Part shown: piece by piece, positions 1-8,372 of the stretch
Layout: each line of letters opens with the position of its first letter
Numbering within the stretch: the first letter of the stretch is position 1
Source of the DNA: Paraphysomonas bandaiensis
Lineage: Eukaryota > Chrysophyceae
DNA: 64,000 nucleotides
Assembly (NCBI GenBank): GCA_965644295.1
Contig: CBFFRP010000303.1
Span: 23,251 to 87,250, forward strand
Reading direction: 5' to 3'
The notes under the pieces: generated by a model
What the model was told of the DNA's origin: nothing
What the model saw: only the letters and a program-made list of their open reading frames with translations
Databases searched by the model: none
Translations under genes and position numbers: made by a program

Positions 1-21
1 CAGCTTTGAATTGAGAGGGAG

Positions 22-290
22 TGTTGAGTTTTGCTGTTTGAGCAATTAAAAGCTGTAATTCTAAGATATTGGAATTATGACGGTTACTGGAGAATACCGT
101 AGTGGTTAACTGTATTATGAGAAGTGATATCATGACGATGTAAGATCGTACTAGAAATGAATGGTAGTAGAGATAACGTGATATATTGCTTATTATATTT
201 TTTTTTAATCTTCTCTCATCTTAACTTGATTCATGAGTGAATACACGTCCAGTTAACTTAGTAATCATCCAATTGTGTCATAACTTGACA
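22..290 (+). repeat. Left LTR of the outer copia-type element
   Basis: The LTR starts TGTTGAG directly after a purine run and ends TTGACA, followed at once by a primer-binding-like site. The same sequence recurs split at 2189-2295 and 7809-7970. A divergent minus-strand copy is at 32332-32641 and a fragment at 41183-41276. Confidence 0.88.
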
Positions 291-310
291 TGGTAGCGCA
301 TGGTAGTTGG
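291..310 (+). other. Primer-binding site of the outer element
   Basis: The bases immediately after the LTR begin TGGTAGCG. The inner element has the same eight bases at the equivalent place (7483 downwards on the minus strand). A shared start with TGG fits priming by the CCA end of the same tRNA. The tRNA was not identified. Confidence 0.6.
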
Positions 311-780
311 AAGCAACTGCTGAAGTGTGACCATTGGAATGGAACTGGACAGAGAAGTAGGAGTGATACTGCTGTGTACAGTAGAAACATACAGTATATA
401 GGATATAAAACCAGTATTATTTTTGAAAATCGGGATTTTTTGATACGAACATGACAGAAAAAAAGTAGACTGGAAAAGATGACTGCGACTGTGCGTGTAT
501 GTTATAGTGGTTGATGAATGTATGAACCCTCTGCATGAAGAGACCCCATATAATTATCAGAATGATGTCTACAATCGCGTGTGGATGTAGTGTGAGCACG
601 GTGATTCAGTAATGTGTCTGATTGTGTGGATGGGGGTGCAGTGCTATCGATGGGGGTGCGAGTGATGAGGACTCGTGTCCATTGTGTTATATATGATGAG
701 AGTAGTTCCTCATGAGATAGATGGAGTGCTATCGATGAGGGGGCAATGTGATATCAAGAGTCGCATCAATTAAGCCTACA

Positions 781-1411
781 TTTGGTTGAAGAGTTCAACC
801 ATTTAATCGGACCATACCGTCATGTTGATGAAGGCTTCCTGTTTAGAGCTGCGAGAGTCGTAGTTCGGAAGGGTCCGATTGTGGCTTATAGAGCCTTAGT
901 AACTGCTGGTAGAGAGCAGTTGGAGGAGAACTCCATTGCATGTTGGGGATGTTGTATCTTTAACCAATATATGTATAAACGCTGGTGGTACGAAAAACCT
1001 GCGACCCGTGACGATGGGGCAGGTGGTGAGGAGCGATCGATGCCGGCTGGGGGTGGGACACCCAAACAGTTTACGGCAGATGACTCATCGGGGATAGAGA
1101 TCCCAAGTGCCTACCCGAGAGAAGCGTTAGCGCTATGTCTAGTAGAGAGTCAAGCGTGTGTGTCCCTAGCAGGAGTAACGCTGCTAACCCGACTGCCTCA
1201 GGCAAAAAGGGTACGCACCCGAAGAGTTGTGACTGATGTGTCCACTCTGGGTGAGATCAACTTCCTATGTGGGGAAGATGCCGTTCATCAGTGGAGACCA
1301 GTGAGAAGAGTGTATGAGGCACATGTGTATGTACTGCATCGACGGCGTCTGGGGAGACCAGTAAGAGTTGTGTTGGTACTGTTCGTATTATATCTAGTGA
1401 AATTAGTGTGA
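781..1411 (+). pseudogene. Pol remnant (integrase to RT linker) of the outer element
   Basis: The open frame contains a stretch, from HVDEGFLFRAARVVVRKGP onward, that parallels the inner copia polyprotein just after its integrase (FHIDDEDGLLYKTTRVVERKG). A second short parallel is TLGEINFL against VLGEINMI. The TLGE motif recurs at about 1490-1530, so this part is internally duplicated. Integrase core, RT and most of gag are missing. I read it as a deletion relic of pol rather than a working gene. Confidence 0.6.
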
Positions 1412-1639
1412 ACCGTGTCTGTGAGACTGTACCTGCTGAGTCTAGGGAGACTTGTGTGGTAAGCGTACGGGTGTTGACTAGTAGTGTGTCCACCCTGGGT
1501 GAGGTAAACCTTTATGATGAGGAGATTGTCAATCTGTGTGATGACAGTGACTGTTCTAATAACTAACATAATATGTCTAATTATAGAGAGACCAAGGCAT
1601 AATATATGAGAAGTTTGTTAATTGCCTTGATTTGCTTCA

Positions 1640-1775
1640 GTATCAGGCTATGTCTGCTGGCATGCAGGAACTGGTGTGGCTTCGGGGGGTGTTTGTCGAA
1701 CTGGGATTTCGATTGTACGAACCCACTCCATTCTTCCTGACAGCCAGAGCGCACGTGACTTAGCGTTGAAGTTGA
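1640..1775 (+). pseudogene. RNase H remnant of the outer element
   Basis: Translation near 1653-1760 gives a segment with MQELVWLRGVFVELGF and EPTPFFL. It matches the inner element's RNase H region (MQELVWLRGVLRELGL, KPTPFFM). Frames are broken after this point, so it is non-functional. Confidence 0.6.
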
Positions 1776-1912
1776 ATGATGTGGTGTGATTGATCTCAGT
1801 GACGAGGATAAGAAATCATACGTGCTGTTATCAGAGACAGAAGATCTTTCAGATGTGTTGTCTATGGTGAGACTTGCTGAAACGTCGGAGTCATACGTCC
1901 ACCGGTTTGTCC

Positions 1913-2188
1913 TATGAGGTTTTTGGTGGTTGCGTATCCGTCAGTTATGTCTCGTGATATGAAGAGTCTATCATGTCTCGTGATATGAAGAGTCTATCTT
2001 CAGCTTTGAATTGAGAGGGAGTGTTGAGTTTTGCTGTTGGAGCAATTAAAAGCTGTAATTCTACCCATCAGTTATGTCTTGCGATGTGAAGATTCAATGT
2101 ACAGCTCATGAGGTCTTGGTGGTTGCGTATCCGTCAGTTATGTCTCGTGGTTTGAAAAATCAATGTACAGCTTTGAATTGAGAGGGAG
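1913..2188 (+). repeat. Duplicated 3' end of the outer element, with a stray LTR start
   Basis: The block GGTGGTTGCGTATCCGTCAG through the polypurine tract occurs twice, near 1925-2020 and 2110-2188. The first copy runs on into about 44 bp of LTR start (2020-2063) before breaking off. A 27-bp unit (TCATGTCTCGTGATATGAAG) is also tandem at about 1946-1999. This looks like a template switch during reverse transcription. Confidence 0.7.
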
Positions 2189-2295
2189 TGTTGAGTTTTG
2201 CTGTTTGAGCAATTAAAAGCTGTAATTCTAAGATATTGGAATTATGACGGTTACTGGAGAATACCGTAGTGGTTAACTGTATTATGAGAAGTGAT
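2189..2295 (+). repeat. First 107 bp of the 3' LTR of the outer element
   Basis: Matches 22-128 base for base as read by eye and ends in GTGAT (2291-2295), the target site duplicated by the inner insertion. Confidence 0.88.
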
Positions 2296-2615
2296 TATTG
2301 ACTAAAGACCATTTTCAGATGATTAAGATCGTTGTAAGAGAAGTTTAAGTTAGTCAAACCAGATAGATTACTTTATTATAATTGTATACACAATTGTGTG
2401 TGTTGTCATGTAACACATGTCAACAACATGATAAATTATTTCGTTCATGTTAACCACTGCTCAACTTCCGTATCTTGAATCGTCATGATATAATACTTCA
2501 GTTTCACAGTTATAGCTATATAGCACCTTTGACTATTGACTACGTATTACTGTTTTTCACATTGTATTTAACGTATTCTACAGTACTATCTTAGAGAACC
2601 ATACGTATTCCAACA
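2296..2615 (-). repeat. 3' LTR of the inner copia element
   Basis: 320 bp, identical by eye to 7484-7803. The polypurine tract is just outside it at about 2616-2627 on the minus strand. Solo or divergent LTRs of the same family are at 15249-16127 and 53164-53454. Confidence 0.93.
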
Positions 2616-2781
2616 CTCCTCCTCAATGTAGAAACGAGTAATCGTCATTATACTGCAGCTATATATATCATCTAGTCATCTTAGGATAAAACGGATGTGA
2701 AAATCTTCATAAAGATACTGTGAACATCACACTTCGCTGTAACACAGTTATGTGGGATTCTTACCCACTAAAAACACACCC

Positions 2782-5700
2782 TTAACCTTTCTTGAACCGC
2801 TTCTTCTGATTCTTCTCAACTTCATTTGAAATGCTCCTCTTTTCCCCTGTGATAGTTTCTTCATGGAGTTTAAAGAGCTTTGTAGATAACGCTTTTGTAA
2901 ATATGTCGGCCGCCATATCCTTAGTCGATACATGAATCAATCTGGCTGTAGGAAACCTTCCATTTACGTGTTCCCGAACCCAGTGGTACTTTATCTGAAT
3001 ATGTTTTGATCTTTTGTGATAGACTGGATTTTCTGACAGATCTTTTGCACTCTTGCTGTCCATGAAGAATGGGGTTGGCTTCGTCAATGCGAGTCCTAGC
3101 TCTCGTAACACCCCCCGTAGCCACACCAGTTCTTGCATGGCCGCATATTCAGCCATATACTCGGACTCCATACTGGAAGTTGCAACTGTAGTCTGCAGTT
3201 TGGACTGCCATGCGATTGCTCCAGCACATAAGAATACAATATAACCGGTAGTTGAACGTCTCGTTAGTATATCACCTGCCCAGTCCGCATCACTAAATAC
3301 ATGTAAATCAAACTTACTCCCACTGAATTTGATTCCTTTGCTGGTGGTGCCTCTCAAATATTTCAATAAATGAATAGCTAAACGACACGATGCGTATGTA
3401 GGATTACTGCTGTATCTCGATAGTAATCCGATTGCATAGGCGAGATCTGGTCTTGTGTGGAGTGCGAGATACAGGATTGCTCCAATAATACTACGATACG
3501 GAAATTTTGAGACCCAGTCCTCCTGTTCTGATGTAAGTTCCCGTTCTGCAGCTAGTAGTTCTTGTGCATTTGATGGCAACGGAGCTTCCTTATTCTTTCT
3601 ACTGTTTCCCATGACATGGTTGAATTTCTGAATCACTTTCTCCGCATACTGTGATTGATCTAGTTTGAACCAGTCTTCGCCTCTCGTGATTCGAATATTT
3701 AGGAAACTTTGGCACTCTCCCATGTCCCTCATTTCAAACGTTTGGCAGAACTTGTTCTTGACAAAAACAAGGAATTCAAAATCCACAGATGCGATTATGA
3801 TGTCATCTACATACAGGAGTAATAACGTAAGTTTGCCTTGGTGCCAACGATAATATAAGCAGGTATCTAACACGCATGATCTAAACTGCATTGACTTTAT
3901 GAATTTATCGATGTGGCGATTCCACTGACGCGGTGAGGCTCGTAAACCATATAGTGCTTTGATGAGTTTAAAACACCATCCATTGCTGAGCTCCTCATCT
4001 GGAGGTGGGTACATGTAGACATCTTCATCTAAATTTGCATAACAAAATGCAGAACTGACATCAAGCTGGTGTACATGCATATGGAACATAAAAGCAATTG
4101 CAATCACGAGCCTGATAGTTATCCCTTTGACAACCGGTGCAAATGTAGATGGCTCCTCCTCAGTTTTCTCCTGAAGATTTCCTAGTGCGACTAGTCGAGC
4201 TTTATACTTCTGTATGTTGCCTAGTATGTCACGCTTGAGTTTGTGAACATACTTACATCTGATTAATTTGACCCCAGATGGTCGACGTACTATCTTCAAA
4301 ACGCCTCTTCGTAAAAGAGCTTTCTTCTCTATTCGTCTGGCTGTTCTCCATTCTTCCGCTTGAGGGGACCTCTCCGCCTCTAGAAAACTGTTCGGTTCAT
4401 GGACGTGTTTATTCTCAGTACTCTCCTCTGAATCCATGACATTTACATCGGCATCCATTACCTCTATCATGTTAATTTCTCCTAACACTGAAGCATTAGC
4501 TAGCCTCCTCCGTAAACGCTTACGTTTCTCTGCATCCCTTTTAGATACTCTCTGTAGGGTATTAGTACTGTTAGAATTTATAGTATCAGTATATTCAGGT
4601 ACTCCCTGTTTTACTGCTCGATCAGGTTCTCCCTGAGCTGCATCTGCATCAAGTACTCCTTGAGTCATATCTTCATCAGGTGCTCCCTGAATAATACCAT
4701 GGTTAACTAGCTGCTCCTGATGGCTCTCAGGTGCTGGGATAGTGGACGTACTCCGTCCATCAGTGGTACTAGAAGCGTCCCTCGTTCCCGTATATCCCGT
4801 GTATCCAGGCGTATTCCTTGTCATTACCTGAACATCTTCTATATGTATGGGTACCTTCTGCTCAATGTGGGTTCTCCCCGCAGTTACAAGTGACCGATAA
4901 CCAACAATGACACCCTTTCTTTCTACCACTCTGGTGGTCTTGTACAACAGCCCGTCTTCATCGTCTATGTGAAAAGTCTTCACGAGATGCTGATAATCAT
5001 TCACCGTCTTTGGTCTAGGTGCTGTTCGTACTCGAAGAGCGTCGATTTCTGCGTAATATTCTTCGGTGCGGGAAGGTATACTCTCATCTGTGAGTATGTG
5101 TACACACGTAATTACCTTATCGGTTGCTGGGAGATACACCTGGTATCCAACTTTATCTTCCGAATATCCCACTAGGTATCCAATCTTTGATTTATCGTCC
5201 CAGTCCTTTCGCCTGTCCGCCTTAGGTGTCAATATATAAGTTTTGCACCCCCATACTCTAAAATATTTCAAACTGGGTGGCTGACCCGTGACATACTCAT
5301 ATGGGGACATGTATCCTCTGTCCGTCCTTGTAGGGAGTCTGATCAGTGTATAGCGAGCAGCATGATACGCGTCTAACCAGAATGGAACCGGTAGGCCTGA
5401 CTGCAACAACATCGCCAACGCCATCTCTGATGCAGTCCTGAATTTTCGCTCCTCTACTGCATTCATTTCCGGACTATCTGTTGAAGACCAAGTATGTTTG
5501 TAGCAGCCTTGTGATCTCAAATAGCTCCTAAGTTCTTGATTTATGAGTTCTCCAGCTCCATCAGCGTGGTAGTGGTCCACTCTCAGCTTATATTGCCTAA
5601 TCTCTCCTTCGAACACCTCTCTAAAAAACTGAATCACTTCTTCTTTAGTACGCTGGTTTACGCCTTTTACCCAGAACATCCTACTCGGGTGATGAGTTAG

Positions 5701-7500
5701 TTTGATCACGTAGCGCTCATCACCTCGAGCGGGAGTATTCAGAAATACTTGCACATCAGCCGATATGTCCGGCTTGACATCCGTATCCTCCTTTGTGTGA
5801 AACGAAACTCTCGTAATCTTTGATCTGGCACATATGCTACAGAGACAAGATTTTTTTAATGCAGTCTTCGATAGGTGCTTCCTCTGCAGATTTGAGCCAG
5901 TGAACAACATCCTTCTATGTGCCTCCGTTAGAGCCCCTTTGTTGAAATGGCCCATTCTCCTATGCAGCAGTTCCAGCTCGTCCTCACCAGTCCTATCGCT
6001 AAGATTTACTTCACAATTACTCGGTGTAGACACATCTGGAAGCTCCAACAGCTGCTGAGTTGGAACTGCAGTCATTCCATTCTTCATGGGTCCCTCCAGT
6101 ACCAGCTCACCGGTATTACAGTCATAAATTTGGATCCCATACCACACCGTGAATCGATAGCCCATTTCGTTCAGCTTACGTCCGGAGCACAGGCATCGAT
6201 TGATCTGATCTGAAATTTCTATGTCTCTCCATGCTCCACGGGAACCCACACTTGTGATATGAATCTCTGATCCCTTCTTAGATCCGTTTATCACCTTTGA
6301 TGTATTCATATGAGTGTCAAGCATGGTCACATCATTCATCAAGAACATTGATGATGAACAGCATGTATCTATGTATGTATAGTGTTCAGCAGTACCAATC
6401 ATACAACATGTGTCACTTTTATCATATATATCAACAGCGCAGTCATAAAGCATATTCGCTTCGGACTCCGAGTCAGACTCGGTTCCTCCTCTGCGGATAT
6501 TCTCGAATGTGAAAACCTTCCCAGATTTCTGGGGTTTCTTGGTCTTTCCAGTCGAATTTCGGGGACATTCGTTCGCGCGATGGTTTTTGGATTTGCATAC
6601 TCTGCATCCTGTATATTCCTTACTGCCCGGTCTTTGTCCCTTCGTTTCCCCCTTTTTCTTCCTACATTGTTCTGTATTATGATTGTGTATTATACCTTTC
6701 TTCGAGCAATAAGTGCACTTCCTCTTTGTAGATACTCTCTCTTTCTTTCGAGGCTTTTCAATATGATTCAGCTCCTCCGTGCTCTTGCGCTTCTTCTCTA
6801 TGATTTTCCTCCCATACTTGGTGTCGTCGAACTGTTCGATACGTTTGGATAGCAATTCATATGGTACATCATCGGGCATTAAATACAGGGCATAATTCAA
6901 ACCGTCATATTCATCACTGATAATTCCCTCCTTCAGCCTACTAATTTTTGATTCTTCCGTTACCGTTTGGTTATGCGCCTGAAGTTCACGAAGAAGCAGC
7001 TCAAAACGCAGTACATACTCTTTCGCGGTCTCCCCTGGCTTCATCTCGAATGATCCAAACTGAGCAAGCAGAGCACTAATCTTGTTTTGTGTTCCCCCTT
7101 CAAAACACGATTTAAGAGTGCTAACCATCTCTCTGGCGCTGAACTTATTAACTCTTCCTTCAGCTGCCTTGAACTCCTTGTGCTTCAGATGAAACTTCTG
7201 CAGCGCCTTCGGAGATCGCTTCACCGCCTCTCTGCAGTATGAGTAGGCAATTGCATTCGCCTTCCAATACTTGTCCACCGCTTCTTTGTAGGACTTGGTC
7301 TCAAGACTATTCAGGGGTTGAATTCCGAAATCCTCTTCCTCTGGTGGCCTTTCTAGAGCCACCTCACTCTGCTCCTTTCTCATAAGGAACGTCTCAAAGT
7401 CTTCGATCCATTGTTCAACGTTGCTCTCGTCGAACCATGGAACATCAGCTCTATCCTCCTTCTCTCCTCCGCATTCGCTACCATATTGACTAAAGACCAT
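2782..7500 (-). CDS. Copia Gag-Pol polyprotein (Gag, PR, IN, RT, RNase H)
   Basis: Single frame of 1,572 residues from the first in-frame ATG, which lies inside the 5' LTR; the frame is open a little further upstream without an ATG. Gag occupies about residues 1-330 and has two zinc knuckles, near 262-279 and 299-312 (CRVCKSKNHRANEC is the canonical CX2CX4HX4C form). The aspartic protease site appears as IDTCCSS near 377, a divergent form of DTGA. Integrase has the N-terminal HHCC segment and a core with VDHYHADGAGE and NAVEERKF. RT has LDVSSAF and YVDD (Y at residue 1230). RNase H has FSDADWAGD, SSMESEY and the C-terminal KAL signature. All parts are present and unbroken. Expression would come from the 5' LTR. 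Confidence 0.95.
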   Translation of the reverse strand: MVFSQYGSECGGEKEDRADVPWFDESNVEQWIEDFETFLMRKEQSEVALERPPEEEDFGIQPLNSLETKSYKEAVDKYWKANAIAYSYCREAVKRSPKALQKFHLKHKEFKAAEGRVNKFSAREMVSTLKSCFEGGTQNKISALLAQFGSFEMKPGETAKEYVLRFELLLRELQAHNQTVTEESKISRLKEGIISDEYDGLNYALYLMPDDVPYELLSKRIEQFDDTKYGRKIIEKKRKSTEELNHIEKPRKKERVSTKRKCTYCSKKGIIHNHNTEQCRKKKGETKGQRPGSKEYTGCRVCKSKNHRANECPRNSTGKTKKPQKSGKVFTFENIRRGGTESDSESEANMLYDCAVDIYDKSDTCCMIGTAEHYTYIDTCCSSSMFLMNDVTMLDTHMNTSKVINGSKKGSEIHITSVGSRGAWRDIEISDQINRCLCSGRKLNEMGYRFTVWYGIQIYDCNTGELVLEGPMKNGMTAVPTQQLLELPDVSTPSNCEVNLSDRTGEDELELLHRRMGHFNKGALTEAHRRMLFTGSNLQRKHLSKTALKKSCLCSICARSKITRVSFHTKEDTDVKPDISADVQVFLNTPARGDERYVIKLTHHPSRMFWVKGVNQRTKEEVIQFFREVFEGEIRQYKLRVDHYHADGAGELINQELRSYLRSQGCYKHTWSSTDSPEMNAVEERKFRTASEMALAMLLQSGLPVPFWLDAYHAARYTLIRLPTRTDRGYMSPYEYVTGQPPSLKYFRVWGCKTYILTPKADRRKDWDDKSKIGYLVGYSEDKVGYQVYLPATDKVITCVHILTDESIPSRTEEYYAEIDALRVRTAPRPKTVNDYQHLVKTFHIDDEDGLLYKTTRVVERKGVIVGYRSLVTAGRTHIEQKVPIHIEDVQVMTRNTPGYTGYTGTRDASSTTDGRSTSTIPAPESHQEQLVNHGIIQGAPDEDMTQGVLDADAAQGEPDRAVKQGVPEYTDTINSNSTNTLQRVSKRDAEKRKRLRRRLANASVLGEINMIEVMDADVNVMDSEESTENKHVHEPNSFLEAERSPQAEEWRTARRIEKKALLRRGVLKIVRRPSGVKLIRCKYVHKLKRDILGNIQKYKARLVALGNLQEKTEEEPSTFAPVVKGITIRLVIAIAFMFHMHVHQLDVSSAFCYANLDEDVYMYPPPDEELSNGWCFKLIKALYGLRASPRQWNRHIDKFIKSMQFRSCVLDTCLYYRWHQGKLTLLLLYVDDIIIASVDFEFLVFVKNKFCQTFEMRDMGECQSFLNIRITRGEDWFKLDQSQYAEKVIQKFNHVMGNSRKNKEAPLPSNAQELLAAERELTSEQEDWVSKFPYRSIIGAILYLALHTRPDLAYAIGLLSRYSSNPTYASCRLAIHLLKYLRGTTSKGIKFSGSKFDLHVFSDADWAGDILTRRSTTGYIVFLCAGAIAWQSKLQTTVATSSMESEYMAEYAAMQELVWLRGVLRELGLALTKPTPFFMDSKSAKDLSENPVYHKRSKHIQIKYHWVREHVNGRFPTARLIHVSTKDMAADIFTKALSTKLFKLHEETITGEKRSISNEVEKNQKKRFKKG
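7466..7483 (-). other. Primer-binding site of the inner copia element
   Basis: The 18 bases after the 5' LTR on the minus strand begin TGGTAGCG, shared with the outer element's PBS. Because Gag starts in the LTR, this site is also coding sequence. Confidence 0.6.
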
Positions 7501-7803
7501 TTTCAGATGATTAAGATCGTTGTAAGAGAAGTTTAAGTTAGTCAAACCAGATAGATTACTTTATTATAATTGTATACACAATTGTGTGTGTTGTCATGTA
7601 ACACATGTCAACAACATGATAAATTATTTCGTTCATGTTAACCACTGCTCAACTTCCGTATCTTGAATCGTCATGATATAATACTTCAGTTTCACAGTTA
7701 TAGCTATATAGCACCTTTGACTATTGACTACGTATTACTGTTTTTCACATTGTATTTAACGTATTCTACAGTACTATCTTAGAGAACCATACGTATTCCA
7801 ACA
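7484..7803 (-). repeat. 5' LTR of the inner copia element
   Basis: 320 bp, TGTTGG...CAATA on the minus strand. It contains the likely Gag start codon at 7498-7500 and should carry the element's promoter. Confidence 0.93.
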
Positions 7804-7808
7804 GTGAT

Positions 7809-7970
7809 ATCATGACGATGTAAGATCGTACTAGAAATGAATGGTAGTAGAGATAACGTGATATATTGCTTATTATATTTTTTTTTAATCTTCTCTCATC
7901 TTAACTTGATTCATGAGTGAATACACGTCCAGTTAACTTAGTAATCATCCAATTGTGTCATAACTTGACA
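7809..7970 (+). repeat. Last 162 bp of the 3' LTR of the outer element
   Basis: Matches 129-290 by eye and ends TTGACA. No PBS follows, so the array ends here. Confidence 0.88.
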
Positions 7971-8372
7971 ATATCGATAGTTTTGATCAAAGTTTTTGGA
8001 AGTTCTATAGCGGCGATTATGCCCCAAATTTGCTGATAGTGTGTGATAACTGAATACTTGTGACTTGGGGATGTCGTCTCAAAGCAAACAGATCAAAAGG
8101 TATCAATACAGTAAATACTAAATCAAGCAGTAAACATTTCCTGGTATTTCTATCTAATACTTAAAGTTATTAGTTATATAGAAGCGCTATATCAAGTCCC
8201 CCCGCCAAAACACCGCTCTGCTATGAAATCGCATCTACCTATGCAAGTGACTCAAGGATTCAGTATACAATCAGGATACAATATACCCCTTCCATCTACC
8301 ATTGATCACATTTACATACCCTACTTTCATAGCAGATTTCCTTAAGATATACTACACAATTTTCTCCATTTC
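7971..8372. other. Intergenic, between the LTR array and the NCKX 3' end
   Basis: About 400 bp of AT-rich DNA with no convincing ORF or repeat. It should include the 3' UTR of the exchanger gene transcribed from the minus strand. Confidence 0.6.

Larger units (their letters stand above)
2296..7803 (-). mobile_element. Intact Ty1/copia LTR retrotransposon
   Basis: Two 320-bp LTRs (2296-2615 and 7484-7803) look identical by eye and flank one uninterrupted Gag-Pol frame. The element is bounded by a 5-bp target duplication GTGAT at 2291-2295 and 7804-7808. Read on the minus strand, the LTR starts TGTTGG and ends CAATA. A PBS (TGGTAGCG) follows the 5' LTR and a polypurine tract (TTGAGGAGGAG) precedes the 3' LTR. 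Protein order is Gag, protease, integrase, RT, RNase H, which is diagnostic of copia. Identical LTRs and an intact frame indicate a recent and possibly still competent insertion. Confidence 0.95.
22..7970 (+). mobile_element. Defective Ty1/copia-type LTR element, split by a second copia insertion
   Basis: This is an outer retrotransposon with a 269-bp LTR at 22-290 and a matching 3' LTR in two pieces, 2189-2295 and 7809-7970. The pieces add to 269 bp and look identical to the left LTR by eye. Removing the inner element (2296-7803) and one GTGAT target duplication (2291-2295, 7804-7808) restores one continuous LTR. The interior is only about 1.9 kb and holds broken pol fragments, so it cannot encode its own proteins. 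A polypurine tract lies directly before both LTRs (1-21 and 2175-2188). A tract before the left LTR means that LTR also served as a 3' LTR, as in a tandem array sharing LTRs. No target duplication for the outer element is visible, because its true left end lies outside the window. Confidence 0.85.

Noticed and set aside
781-1411. Independent host gene of 209 codons
   Set aside because: Its recognisable segments match copia pol just after integrase, and it lies between two LTRs.
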